Assembly: GCF_048569485.1 (NCBI RefSeq)
Contig: NC_134364.1
Span: forward strand, 131,524,752-131,588,751
Direction: 5' to 3'
From: Anomaloglossus baeobatrachus
Lineage: Eukaryota; Chordata; Amphibia; Anura; Aromobatidae
Length of the DNA stretch: 64,000 nt
The position numbers and the translations under genes were made by a program. Under the pieces are notes generated by a model. It had not been told where the DNA came from. It worked only from the letters and a program-made list of their open reading frames with translations, and did no database searches. This document shows positions 11,202 through 20,857 of the stretch, one piece after another (position 1 is the stretch's first letter; every line of letters begins with the position of its first letter).

Positions 11202-12181
11202 CGACGACAGATGGGTTGTCCAGCTGAGTCATAGCGATCACTGCTCCTGCCTCGAGTTGGGGGACCCCTTCTCCTCCGCATCCAAGGGACGTCCTCTGGG
11301 TTGTCGGCTAGCAGGATCTGATGAGGGACTTTGGTCTCTGAGGGCAACTGCATTGCTTTCAGGATTTGTGCGACGTCCTTAGTGAGCTGCTGCACTTGGG
11401 AGGATAGCGTACTTATGGTCTCTGCTGGCGCGTTGAGTCCTTTTGCAGTCATCAGGGCCTGCGTGGAGGATTCTGCGCCTGCAGCCGTGGAACTGGCAGG
11501 GTCTGTGTCCACAGGGGGTTGGAGTGCTTTCACTGCCCGGTCTTTCAGAATGGCAAAGTCCACGTCGGGGTGTTCTAGGGACCACAGCTTCATCTGCTTC
11601 CCATCCTCAGGAGAGCGCAGGCCCCGCAAGAATTGTTCCTTCATCATCCGGTTTCCTTCCTGATCACTGACAGGGTCCACCAGCTTGAGAGCCCGTAGTG
11701 CAGCCTGCAGCCTGAGGGCATAGTCTCTTATACTATCTTGGGGCTTCTGACGGCAGTGATAGAAGTCCGTTCTCAGCTCTCCCTCCGTGCGGTGTTCAAA
11801 AGCAGCTGCTAGTTTGGCAAAGATGGTCTCAACAGAGCTCCGGTCATCATTGGCCCAGGACTCAGCTTCCAATTCTGCTGCTCCAGTCAATTGTCCCAGC
11901 ACCACAGCGGCCCTCTGTTTACCAGTCATCGCGTGCATGTCTAGCAGGGTGTTGATCTTTTTCTTAAACCCGGTCAGCGTGTCTATTTTACCGGCGTATT
12001 GAGGCAGCCATTGCGCCCCTGGGGCATACAACAAGGACACTGGCATTATGGGGGCGACCTCGGCCGGCGCAGCTGCGACCGCGGCACCGGCACCAGGCGC
12101 TGCGGCGTCCAGCGCGACAGGGGCTGGCATCGCTTGGGCTGCGTCGCCCTGACCAGGGGCATTACCTCCTGCAGCGTCCAT
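11120..12181 (-). CDS. gag: Gag of gypsy element A (353 aa)
   Basis: The particle protein. An Ala/Pro-rich N-terminus is followed by a capsid-like domain (QWLPQY, LGQLTGAAELEAESW, FYHCRQ, about residues 55-215). A low-complexity and coiled stretch comes next, and a CCHC zinc knuckle (CRRCQKAGHYARAC) lies close to the C-terminus for RNA packaging. The start follows the leader about 240 nt after the LTR. It is homologous to the gag at 51628-52677 along its length, though clearly diverged. Confidence 0.93.
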   Translation of the reverse strand: MDAAGGNAPGQGDAAQAMPAPVALDAAAPGAGAAVAAAPAEVAPIMPVSLLYAPGAQWLPQYAGKIDTLTGFKKKINTLLDMHAMTGKQRAAVVLGQLTGAAELEAESWANDDRSSVETIFAKLAAAFEHRTEGELRTDFYHCRQKPQDSIRDYALRLQAALRALKLVDPVSDQEGNRMMKEQFLRGLRSPEDGKQMKLWSLEHPDVDFAILKDRAVKALQPPVDTDPASSTAAGAESSTQALMTAKGLNAPAETISTLSSQVQQLTKDVAQILKAMQLPSETKVPHQILLADNPEDVPWMRRRRGPPTRGRSSDRYDSAGQPICRRCQKAGHYARACPLNESNLGPRASPQD

Positions 12182-12401
12182 TTTTCTTCAGAAATCTGCG
12201 CGCTCCCTTTCCACTTCCTGGGTCAGAACGCTCTCTGAATTGTGGGGATTCTGGGGCGGCCACACCTCTTCGTGGGCGGTGCTCTTCTCCCTCGCGCGGG
12301 CTGCAGCGCGCGCTTTTGAAGATGGCAATATGGCGGCGGTTCAATTTTTGCGGTCGGACCTCTGAGGCACACGGTCACCTGTCTGAACAGGTCTAGTCCT
12401 T

Positions 12402-12419
12402 ATCCTGTTCGTGACGCCA
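12402..12419 (-). promoter_or_regulatory. Primer-binding site of element A (tRNA-Ser type)
   Basis: TGGCGTCACGAACAGGAT on the minus strand, 5 nt inside the 5' LTR. It is complementary to the 3' end of a vertebrate tRNA-Ser(CGA) as I recall that sequence (…CCTGTTCGTGACGCCA). The same 18-mer is found in the other gypsy-type elements here. Confidence 0.8.
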
Positions 12420-12424
12420 GAAGA

Positions 12425-13503
12425 TGTGAAGCCCCACAGGTGTTGTATCGGTGCATACCTTCAGGGACTCCACGTAGCTGGTACTGGTCACAGGTAGGGA
12501 ATCTTCAGTTTTGATCGTGACGCCACTCTCAGTATTGCGGTCAGTGGGGACCGCCACTGCAGGTTAGGGGACGCCTGGGGCTGATGGTGGGTGCAGTCGG
12601 ATGTAGTAGCCTCCTGAGAGTGAGGCAAGCCCCAGGGCCCGGTGTGGGGTTTGTAGTACCACAAGTCGCAGAAGAACTCAAACACAGTCTAAAAGTCTTT
12701 CAATGTGTTTACTCACTGTTGGGAGGTCACGGTGAGATGCCCGGGCGACACTGTGATAACCAGGTGGAACCAGGAATTCCAGGAGGCCGTTCTGAGGGTA
12801 GCTGTCCACTCGCCTTCCTTGCACCCCTTCTGTTTTGGGAGGGTCCTTTGCTTGAAGCGTGGTAGGACCCCTCCAGGGAAGCTGTTACCACCCTGCTCCC
12901 CTCTCTCTGGCTCGTCCGCCGGCAGCGTGGCCTTGGTGGGATGGCTTCTGGCCCTATCCCCTTATGGGCCTGCTGATTGCTGCTTGGCCCGAGCGCTGCG
13001 TAGTAGTGGTGAGGGCATGGAGTATCCCCACCTGTAGATTGAGCAGCTCTGACTGGTTTGCTGCCTGTACTGGGGATCTAGTTCCCCTTGGGTGCTCGGA
13101 TACCGGGATCTCCGTACTCAGCCACCCCTCTTTCTCTGGATGCTCTTCAGGCCGACCCACAGTACTCCGTTCTCCTCCGCTTTCAGCTACAGCACTCCTC
13201 AGGACCTGTCTGCACGGGAGCTTCTCTGCTCCCCCTCCATACACTTCAACTTCTTCCTCCAGACTCCCTCTTCCTCTCTCTCTCTGCCCTGCTTCCTAGC
13301 AACCAGCCCCTGAACACACCCACAGCTGGGAATTGAAAGTTAACTCCTTCTGGCTACCCAAGGGTCCCCTCTGGTAATGTGGGAAGCCTGGTCACTATAT
13401 GTTTGTGTGTGCACCTCATCCTGGCCTTTGGAGATTACCTGGAAGCATTGCCCCCGCATGGGTGCAATACTCTGTGGTGCCTGACCAGGTCAGGGGCGCC
13501 ACA
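12425..13503 (-). repeat. 5' LTR of element A
   Basis: 1079 bp, TGTGGCGCC to TTCACA. It carries the promoter and polyadenylation functions typical of LTRs, though I did not resolve the R boundaries. A buried PBS-like TGGCGTCACGA lies about 105 bp before the real primer site. Confidence 0.93.
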
Positions 13504-14054
13504 TTTGTTCACCTCTCTGACACTAGCTCCGTGCTGCATTTCATTGAAGGTTCCACAATATACTCCACACATAGCCCTCGGCCATCCGCTCTCTTCTAGC
13601 AATTCCTTGACAGCAATTTGAGCTCCATCATTATACCCTTAGGCTGCCTGCCTAATAGGAAACCACCTTAGGACTATGATAAATTACGACTCGGGGCGGT
13701 AGTCCTGTGGTTGATGTCTCTGCTCCTCCATGACATCGTGCTGTTTTTCTTTCTTTTACACCAGGTTCTAACCCTGTGTATGTCGTTCAGTATCTATTAT
13801 ATATTATATATCTATTTTGTTTTTTCCCTTGTCAGGATTATTGTACATATTTACTGTATGTTAGTAGAAGTGTATATAACTTTTTTTGAACATAATTCAA
13901 TATTCAGGGAACTGTTGGAACATACAGATTTCTAGAATGATCTGGATCCCGCCCGCTTTCAAAGTTTTTTTTCAGGATGGGTGTTTCCTATGACATCATT
14001 GCATGCTTTTATACTTCACCATCTCACTTGAAACCAGATTTGATGTTCTCTTGC

Positions 14055-14101
14055 CAATGTCCTGATGAAGGGAGCTGTGTCTCCAGAAACGCGTAGACTT
14101 G
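14055..14101 (+). ncRNA. Hammerhead-like ribozyme motif, type I layout
   Basis: Read 5' to 3': stem I strand CAATGTC (14055-14061); core CTGATGA (14062-14068); stem II GGAG/CTCC (14071-14074 with 14081-14084, 6-nt loop); GAAA (14086-14089); a very short palindromic stem III ACGCGT (14089-14094); cleavage triplet GTA (14093-14095); then stem I partner GACTTG (14096-14101). The palindromic stem III suggests activity as a dimer, as described for Penelope-associated hammerheads. The base of stem II is non-canonical (extra A/G and A opposite), so activity is uncertain. Confidence 0.55.
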
Positions 14102-14189
14102 TGCATGTTATTCAAGAAGCATTAATCTCTTCCTGGATCCATTGAGTCCTTGGCGCGGAATTAAGACCCTTCTTCTATCACTCTCTGTT

Positions 14190-14350
14190 ATCAGCCAACT
14201 TTGGGACTGCTGCCTGGACCTGGATCTTATATATGCCTGTATAGTGGTTGTGACTGGCACAACCATTATAGGTGAGTGTGTTTTTATTACATATCTTCCT
14301 CCCTTTTTGGGGTAAGACCCTATTGCGCTTTTCTTTCCACAGTTTCTCAT
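14190..14350. other. Right tail of the Penelope-like composite
   Basis: Sequence after the inverted arm up to the target duplication. It contains 'tggttgtgactggcacaaccatta' (an imperfect hairpin at about 14242-14270). No gene. Confidence 0.45.
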
Positions 14351-14364
14351 CTGAGGACGGTGAT
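14351..14364. repeat. 14-bp target-site duplication of the composite insertion (right)
   Basis: CTGAGGACGGTGAT, identical to 1649-1662. Confidence 0.8.
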
Positions 14365-14981
14365 TGCAGGGGCCGGCGCGCCCGGTCAGTCCGGGGGATA
14401 TTGGTGTACTCACAGTCAATGAATCACACAAATCCAATCGGTAAACCAAGGTGTTGGTGGCTGTCCGCCGCGACCGGGTGTATTCTGCTCCCTCACCCTC
14501 TTCTGGGTCCAAGTACCCCCTCTGTGCACGGTTTCCGGGTCGGTTCTCCGGTGTCGGTAACGGCGGGCTCCTACCCTGCCCCGGTCCACCTCGGATCTCC
14601 ACCAGCCGTCTTCCCATCTCCTGACAGACACGGACCACCGTCTGCCACCTAGCCAGTACGCTGGGGCTCCAACCCCGACTCCTTTCCTTTCTGACTTCCT
14701 CTTCACTTTCTCCTCTCAACTACTACTCCTCTCCACTCCAACTCCAAACTCCACTTCAACTGAACTGCAACTCTCTTCACTGACTCTTTTCCCGCCACCG
14801 GGTTCTCCAGACCCCTAGGTGGGCGTTCTCCATCCACCTGGTCCCGCCCACTGGTGTACCTTTCCTTCCCTGGGGGGTGACTAGAGTTTTTGTTTGGCAT
14901 GATATAACCTAGTGAGGGATGGTGTTATGGTTATGCGGGGGTATACTCTGTGTGACCACCTGGTGACGCCAGGGCATCACA
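14365..14981 (-). mobile_element. Solo gypsy-type LTR, 5' part (continues from 1372-1662)
   Basis: Continuation of the split solo LTR. It ends in TGACGCCAGGGCATCACA, the reverse complement of the family's 5' terminus, followed by the CACA duplication at 14982-14985. Pyrimidine-rich 14650-14770 is typical of this LTR family. The frames on either strand are not genes. Confidence 0.75.
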
Positions 14982-14985
14982 CACA

Positions 14986-15375
14986 CACAGACTCTTTCTG
15001 GCGTAGGAGTACAGAGCCCTCACAGCCTGGCATTCATACCTTGTTAAATACTGACATTAAGTCTCAAAAAATTGCAACATTTTCTGCAGTTTTATAAAAG
15101 AATAAGCAAAATATGCTGATGCCAAAGATACTGTGAGTGTAACGTGAAAAACTGTGGACAAGTTCACAAGCTTAAATGTGTTTTATTTGGATTTTATGTG
15201 ATATATCAACACAACATAGCAAGTATATATGAAGTATAAAGGAAATTAACATGTGTAACGTGCATACCGACATCCCTACAATGGGTGGGGATGCTGGCAC
15301 TGTCACCTTGCCGGCAGGCTAGCGATGACTGCTCCATCCCCAGGTCCTACTGCTGTCTCCCAGGGCCTGCACATA
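14986..15375. other. No gene; short old transposon-like pieces
   Basis: 15040-15240 resembles the end of a Tc1-like element (compare the right end of the relic at about 25200-25285: 'tgtgagtg.aa.gtgaaaaa.tgtgga.aagttcac'). The rest is unclassified. Confidence 0.4.
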
Positions 15376-16510
15376 TGTAACGCCCTGGACTAGCCAGGTA
15401 GTCACAGACTTACCAACATACACACCCCCACCCTAGACAGTTACAACAGTCAGACAAAAACCCTTGTTGCCTCCCTCCAGGGTCTGATGTCCACACCAGG
15501 TGGGGCGGAGCCAGGCGGTTGGCCCCACCCACCGATGAGTTCACAGGCCTGGAGGTGGGAAAAGGAGTCAGATGAGTTTTGGAGGTGAACGTGAGAGGAG
15601 TAAAACGTCTGCGTGTGCCTGGGTAGGAGCCCAGGCACTGACAGCAAGGTTTGCAGACGGTGGTGGCCGTCTGCAGGAGTTGGTGGAACTCTGCAAAGCC
15701 GTAAGGACCGGGGCTGGGCGGTGGCCCACCGGTACCAAACCGGGGAGCGGAGTGAAGCTAAGTACACAGGCAGGGCCATCGGACCCCGACCAGGCTTGGA
15801 GCTGCTGTCAATAGCCAAATCCGAGTGTGACAGGAACCCCAGGGGTTCCCCAACAACCAAGTCCCGACAGAAGGCAACAGTCCACACCATGAGGATATAC
15901 AGCCACCGCCACAGGCTAGAGATCCAAGGGCCAGCGCCTGCGGGCAAAACGGGCTCCTATGGCACCTATACGCCGGGGAGCGGACTACCGGTGGGCAACC
16001 ACAGGAGTCAGAACATTTCTAAAAGGTGCAGGGAAAGACAGCCACCATCAGCCGTCCGGGGAGAGCACAACAACAACACTGCAGCCGGCTGCGGGACCCG
16101 TCGATCCGGCCGTTTTGGTTTACCAGAGACTCTGTCAGTGATTGTCTGAGTGAGTACACCAGTGCCGTCCGGCACCGCGCCGCGCTGTCCCTGCAACCCT
16201 GCACCCCAGCCATCCAGCCTCTCCGTTACACCACCGGGCCCCGGGATCACCAACCCCCTACCCACGGAGCTGCTAGCTGCTCCCTACCATCTCTCCCGGG
16301 ATCCCCGTCACCAGCAGCGGTGGTGCCATCATCACCACGTCCCGTGGGTGGCGTCACGAACAATCTCCCCCACCCAAACTATCCCTTTTCACTCACGGGT
16401 GAGGAGCGCTGCTCGAGTCCCCGGGTCCGGCCCACCGTTCGAGCCACCGAGCAGCAGCAGCAGAAGCCCCGGACCCGAGCGTGGCGAGCGCGTCCCCTCC
16501 GCCTGCGACA
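15376..16510 (+). mobile_element. Solo gypsy-type LTR (plus orientation)
   Basis: It begins TGTAACGCCCTGG and ends CCTGCGACA, 1135 bp. The flanking 4-mers CATA (15372-15375) and CATG (16511-16514) match at three of four positions, so the duplication has probably mutated. A buried PBS-like TGGCGTCACGAAC is at 16349. The frames inside (for example 15613-16149) are not genes. Moderately old. Confidence 0.75.
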
Positions 16511-16514
16511 CATG

Positions 16515-16942
16515 CTGCACAGGCCTCCTGGGAGTGCCAGTGCAGGACCAGTATGCTCTGACCCAGAAGTGACTCTCACCATGAGAGGCATCAGGTATTT
16601 AAGGTACCTTCCTCTTAAGGGAGGTGCCTGGGCAACGAGTTCTATATGTTGCTAGTTCTCAGGTCCCTTTGTGTGCTGCTGTGTTTCAGTGCATTACAAG
16701 TCCACTGCTGCAACTGTCCACGCTGGCAATTTCACTGCTGCAAGTATCCTCTCAGGCCACTCCTACGATATCCACTGCTGCTGCAACTATCCATGCAGCC
16801 ATGCCGGTCGTTCCTACGATACCAGCCACTGCTGCTACAGCTACCCATACCATCCACTGCTACTACATCCATCCATCCTGGCCGAATCTACGACACCAGC
16901 TGCCACTGCTGCTACAAGTACCCATACCGGCCACTGCTACTA
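16515..16942. repeat. Degenerate CTGCTGCTAC-type minisatellite
   Basis: From about 16690 imperfect units built around 'ccactgctgctac' and 'ctacgata/ctacgaca' repeat about every 50-60 bp. They continue at 21973-22020 on the other side of the cold-shock LTR element, which landed inside them. Confidence 0.6.
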
Positions 16943-16946
16943 CATC

Positions 16947-18052
16947 TGTGGCGCCCCTGACCTGGTCAAGCGCCACTGAGTACTGCACCCATGCTGGGGG
17001 AAGTACAATACAGGTAAACCAGAAGGCTGACCGAGGTGTGATTACACAGGCGCATAGTAATCAGGTCTCACATCTACCTTTGATAGGGACCCCTGGGGAA
17101 TCCAGGAGGGGGCGTGGCCTCCATGTCCACTCAAGGGGTGTGGTATAGAGCCTGGTTGCTAAGTTGCATAGGCAGGCACAGAGGGGAGGTAGTAGTGAGC
17201 CAGTTAGTTAGTGCAGCTCAGGGAGAGCAGTCGCAAGAAGCAGGCTGGCACGATCTGACAACGCACGTGCAGTGGCTACCGACAGGGGAGATCGCTCACC
17301 TGGTAGTGCCGCCCGAAATCCACCCAAGACTAGAAAGAGCAGAGGGGTGGCTGAGAACGGGGACTGCCAGGGAGGTACCAGGCCCGCACGGGTTACAGGT
17401 CCCAGTGCAGAGATTCATTCAGTTTTCCCTGCCAAACCTGCCGGAGGGGGCATTTCAGACCCTCACCATAGCACCAGAGTCCGCAGCCACGTAGCAAAGA
17501 GAGGGCCCATAGCTCACAGGAAAACGGTAAGCAGCCGGAGTGACCTGGTCCAGACTACAAGCAAACGGGCCGAAACGAGGGGAGAATAGGCAGCAGCAAC
17601 TTCCCTGGGCGACCCCAGCAGGACTACAAGTCGGTTTCACCCCAAAAACGCCAGGGCTAGGAGGGCGAGTCGGTAGTCACCCTCACAAGTCAGCCTGAAG
17701 GAGTGCCCGTTTTCCTCTGGGTCATCCCAGCTACACCCGGGTACTCACCCTGCCATCAATTGTGAGTAAAAACCCTGAAAGACTGTCTGGACTGTGCCTG
17801 AGTCATTTTGCTACTTGTGGTTCCACACACATTCCAATCGGACTCTGGGGCCTACCTCACTCTCGGGAGGCCACGACACCCAGCTGCACACAACACCAGC
17901 CCCAGGCGTCCCCTAACCTGCAGCGGCGGTCCCCTGACCGCAATACCGAGAATGGTGTCACGAAAATCCAAAGAAGCTAACTTACCTGTGACCAGACCAT
18001 CCCAGGTGGAGTCCCTGAAGGTAATGCTACACAACACCTGTGGGGCTTCACA
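16947..18052 (+). repeat. 5' LTR of the cold-shock element
   Basis: 1106 bp, TGTGGCGCC to TTCACA. It has a buried PBS-like TGGTGTCACGAA at 17953, about 100 bp before the real primer site. Confidence 0.85.
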
Positions 18053-18054
18053 CC

Positions 18055-18072
18055 TGGCGTCACGAACAGGAT
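18055..18072 (+). promoter_or_regulatory. Primer-binding site of the cold-shock element
   Basis: TGGCGTCACGAACAGGAT, identical to those of elements A and B. Confidence 0.8.
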
Positions 18073-18095
18073 AAGGACTAGACCTGTTAAGACAG

Positions 18096-18623
18096 GTGAC
18101 CATGTGCCTGGGCGGTCCGCTTGAAAAATTGGAAGCACCGCCATGTTGCCACCACAGAAAGCGCGCCAAAGAACAACAGCAGCCCCCGCTAGAAGAAGTA
18201 GCCGCCCACGAAGAGGTGTGGCTACCCAGGGAAGCCCTGCAGCGTTCTGACCTGGCAAGAGAAGATGAGAGGCAGATCTGTCCCTGGACGGCGGGAAGCT
18301 ATCAGTCTGCAGAAGAAAACGAAACTGAGCAGAGGCAGAGAGAGCTGCAAGAGGTGAAAGGCTGTGCAGAGGCGACGCTGAGAGCAGAGAAAATGGCGTC
18401 TGCATACAAGGACCCAGAGCCAGGCTCCGCTGCCTGGTGGGACTGGGAGCTTGCTCAGTTCTGTGAACGGCTGGAGGCCATGATCTTACAGCAACTCAGG
18501 GAAGGACGCACGGAGCTCCGGGAGATTGCTACAGCGGTGTGGGCTTATGAGAAGCGGACCGCACGACGAACGCCACACCGGACGGCGACGACTCAGACCC
18601 CGATGATGCTGCCGAATGGGTAA
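18096..18623 (+). CDS. Unrecognised ORF 1 of the cold-shock LTR element
   Basis: I do not recognise this protein. The first part of the frame overlaps leader sequence shared with element A. The likelier start is the methionine at 18394 (MASAYKDPEPG), giving about 76 residues. That part is Trp/Glu-rich (AAWWDWELAQFCERLEAM) and probably helical, with a basic Arg/Thr-rich tail (YEKRTARRTPHRTA). It has no zinc knuckle, protease or RT motif. It directly precedes the cold-shock ORF. Whether the two act as one or two products cannot be told from sequence. Confidence 0.4.
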   Translation: MTMCLGGPLEKLEAPPCCHHRKRAKEQQQPPLEEVAAHEEVWLPREALQRSDLAREDERQICPWTAGSYQSAEENETEQRQRELQEVKGCAEATLRAEKMASAYKDPEPGSAAWWDWELAQFCERLEAMILQQLREGRTELREIATAVWAYEKRTARRTPHRTATTQTPMMLPNG

Positions 18624-18764
18624 GTCCTGTGTTGCCCCTGCCCGCTCGAGTGCACCGACCCTGCCAGCGCTGCCATATGTAGAGCCTGCTGCGACGCCCG
18701 CGGCGCGGCACGCCACGCCGGCCCGCCCGCTGAGACCCCTGCTGCAACCCCGGAGGCGACGCCC

Positions 18765-20177
18765 GTGCGTATCTCTGCTGAGAGGCCCGCGGTTCCCGCA
18801 GAGATGCCGAGCCCGGCCCGCCAAGACCAAGCCGCAGCAGCGACGCCGAGCCCGGCCCGCAAAGACCAAGCCACAGCAGGAACGCCCAACCCGGTCCGCC
18901 AAGACAAGGCCGCAGCAGTGACGCCCAGATCGGCCTTCCAAGACAAGGCCGTAGCAGCGATGCCCTGCCCGGTCCGCCAAGACCAGGCCGCAGCAGCGAT
19001 GCCCTGCCCGGCTCGCCAAGACCAGGCCGCAGCCACGCCAGGCTCGGCCCGCCAAAACCAGGCCGCAGCCACGCCAGGCTCGGCCCGCAAAGACCAGGCC
19101 GCAAGGCCATCTACCCCGGCCTGCAAGGCCAGAGTAGACACCACTCCCCAGCCCAAGGAACCGGGTCCCCTGTCCTCACTGGAGGGAGAAGACCCTGAAT
19201 ACTTAATGTTCAAGGCGGACCTGGAGGCACGGTTCCCAAAGGAAATGGTGGACCGCTATCTGCTCTCCAGACGCTTATCCAGAGCGACCCCAGTAATGTC
19301 CACGGCAAAGAGCCCACCACCCTGGCCTGCTGAGGAAGATCCATTCCCAGCGCTGCCGCCAGAGGAGTGCTCAGAAGAACTAAGGGGGAGGGGAGGCCTG
19401 AAGGCTGAAGCAGCAATCCCAGAACAGCCGGAGGAGGACGCAGCACCCTGTGAAGCTGAAGGGGGCCTGCAGCCAGAAATGTTGCCATCCTCCCGCTGGG
19501 ATGAGGAGAGTCCGATACTCTCTGAAGATGAACCTCTGGCCATCACCATACCGCGTATGTACGTGACCTGGGAGCCTTCAGTCACCAAGAGCCCCACAAC
19601 CAGAGCCCAGCGCCGCGCCCGCGCGAAACAGGCTGCCACACAGCAGTTCCCAGATAGGAAGGACGAAGTAACAGCCAGAGACTTGGAGGAGAAGCAGTCC
19701 CTAAGGAACGCTAAATCCCAGGTCAGAGATCCTCTTTGCCGTGGAGTTGTGGAGGAGTTCAGTTTGAAAAGTGGATACGGCTTCATAGTCGCACCTGGTG
19801 TCAGAGAAGGCATCTTTGTAAGTAGGAGAGATGTACCAGCTTATTTGCCCAGAGGACATCCTGGAAGAAACCTACATATGGGAGACATGGTAGAATTCAC
19901 TAAACATCAAGGAGAACGTGGCTGGTTTGCACTGGATGTTACACCATGCACCAGAAACCCTGATTGTGGCTCAGCTGCCTCAACCCAATCTCTAAAGCCC
20001 ATAAGTACAACAAAAGAAACAATAGAACAAGACAGCGAAAGAGAAAAAGAAACAGAAGATGAAGATAGAGATACAGAACAAGAGAAAGACACAGACAACA
20101 CAGACGACGACAGAGATGTGGAAAATGTCAGGTGCCACAGCCCTACAGGCAAAAGCCCTGTTAAGAAGGAGGAGTAA
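18765..20177 (+). CDS. Cold-shock-domain (Y-box-like) protein of an LTR element
   Basis: 470 aa from the first methionine; the frame is open further upstream, so the true start is uncertain. Residues about 8-125 are imperfect 13-15-residue repeats of the SPARQDQAAAATP type. An acidic Pro/Glu-rich middle follows. A cold-shock domain lies at about 322-395: GVVEEFS, the RNP1-like SGYGFI, the RNP2-like GIFVSRRD, then GDMVEFTKHQGERGWFALDVT. The spacing resembles vertebrate Y-box proteins (GTVKWFN, NGYGFI, VFVHQ, GETVEF). The usual Trp of KWFN and His of FVH are replaced. The C-terminus is a Glu/Asp/Thr-rich charged tail. Such domains bind single-stranded RNA or DNA, so a role with the element's RNA is plausible but inferred. 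Confidence 0.75.
   Translation: MRISAERPAVPAEMPSPARQDQAAAATPSPARKDQATAGTPNPVRQDKAAAVTPRSAFQDKAVAAMPCPVRQDQAAAAMPCPARQDQAAATPGSARQNQAAATPGSARKDQAARPSTPACKARVDTTPQPKEPGPLSSLEGEDPEYLMFKADLEARFPKEMVDRYLLSRRLSRATPVMSTAKSPPPWPAEEDPFPALPPEECSEELRGRGGLKAEAAIPEQPEEDAAPCEAEGGLQPEMLPSSRWDEESPILSEDEPLAITIPRMYVTWEPSVTKSPTTRAQRRARAKQAATQQFPDRKDEVTARDLEEKQSLRNAKSQVRDPLCRGVVEEFSLKSGYGFIVAPGVREGIFVSRRDVPAYLPRGHPGRNLHMGDMVEFTKHQGERGWFALDVTPCTRNPDCGSAASTQSLKPISTTKETIEQDSEREKETEDEDRDTEQEKDTDNTDDDRDVENVRCHSPTGKSPVKKEE
18789..19115 (+). repeat. Coding minisatellite in the cold-shock ORF
   Basis: About eight imperfect units of 36-45 bp containing 'cggcccgccaagaccaggccgcagca'. They encode the Pro-Ala-Arg-Gln-Asp-Gln-Ala repeats. 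Repeats stay in frame, which suggests coding constraint when they expanded. Confidence 0.75.
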
Positions 20178-20857
20178 AGAAAGTAAAGTGAAGTACAGAA
20201 AGTTCCAGTTTTGCAACGTTTCAAGTTCAAGTAATGTGCCCACATGAACTTATGTGAGAACCCTTTTTAAGCACACTTAACACCAGTTTTTGTCCCCTTT
20301 ACAAGGACCATTAGGCTATGAACTGGCTACAGCCACAAACTCTCGCAGTGTATAATAGTTACCTTGAATGGTACCACCACCAGAGCCAGCCTGTTTAGGG
20401 GCCTGGCTCGCCTGTGACCAGGGAGCACGCCTGTTTATGGGGCCTGGCTCTCCACCACAAAGAGGGTACACTGTCTGCTTTGACTGTGGGAGCCGCCTCT
20501 ACATCCTGCCAGAAGAGGCCGAAGCCGCGGCTCCACAAGGCAGGGTATAACCTGTTAACCACCAGACCAAGAAAGCCGCCTCTACATCCTGCCAGAGGTG
20601 GCCGAAGGCGCGGTTTGACGGGAGAGGAAGATTGGAGGAAAGGTCTGGGGAAACGGATGGCCCAGACCTGGTTACCAAAAGGACCAGTGACCTACCTACT
20701 GAGAGGGTTTTGGGTGGGTAACGGACTTGTGGGTGGAGGGTGGTGATGTATAGTACCGGGTATGTTTTATAATGTTTTAAATGCTTTTACCTGTTTTATG
20801 CATTTTAAAATGTTTGTCTTGCAGCCCAAGGACGTGCTGGTGATAACTAAGGGGGAA
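20178..20857 (+). other. 3' non-coding region of the cold-shock element
   Basis: Shares blocks with 6509-7061 of element A (for example 'ggagaggaagattggaggaaaggtctgggg' at 20630). It ends with a pyrimidine-rich stretch and CTTGCAG (to 20824), a 33-nt conserved block, and the polypurine tract AACTAAGGGGGAA (20845-20857). Confidence 0.75.

Larger units (their letters stand above)
5430..13503 (-). mobile_element. Gypsy element A (Ty3/Metaviridae), apparently whole, minus strand
   Basis: 8074 bp. The two 1079-bp LTRs (5' LTR 12425-13503, 3' LTR 5430-6508) start TGTGGCGCC and end TTCACA. About five differences between them (roughly 0.5 %) point to recent insertion. Primer site, gag, pol and polypurine tract are all present, and both gag and pol are open. 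There is no env and no recognisable chromodomain. The 4-bp duplication TTTG flanks it. It sits inside the Penelope-like composite. Confidence 0.93.
11417..14189. repeat. Right arm of 2.77-kb inverted repeat
   Basis: This is the partner of 1663-4431. The two arms are separated by about 7 kb. The right arm is the 5' end of element A plus its flank. Confidence 0.85.
1663..14350. mobile_element. Penelope-like composite insertion with inverted arms, hosting gypsy copies
   Basis: The insertion is bounded by an exact 14-bp target duplication. Its own sequence is the non-gypsy part: 1663-2348, 4432-5429 and 13504-14350. It encodes no protein that I can see. It is organised as inverted copies, and the complete-looking right part carries a hammerhead-like motif at 14055-14101. 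Hammerhead motifs, inverted flanking copies and 10-15-bp target duplications are known traits of Penelope-like elements, so I place it there as a non-autonomous member, by inference. Gypsy element A sits inside it. Confidence 0.55.

Noticed and set aside
15450-16655. Several 100-209-aa frames on both strands
   Set aside because: They lie inside a solo LTR, are Pro/Arg-rich from GC composition, and equivalents in the other solo LTRs are not conserved as coding.
18486-19213. Minus-strand frames of about 190-206 aa opposite the cold-shock ORF
   Set aside because: Shadow frames of the coding minisatellite; the plus-strand frame contains the recognisable domain.
18765-20177. Cold-shock ORF as an ordinary host gene exon
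   Set aside because: It lies wholly between two LTRs with primer site, polypurine tract and matching target duplication. No flanking exons were seen.
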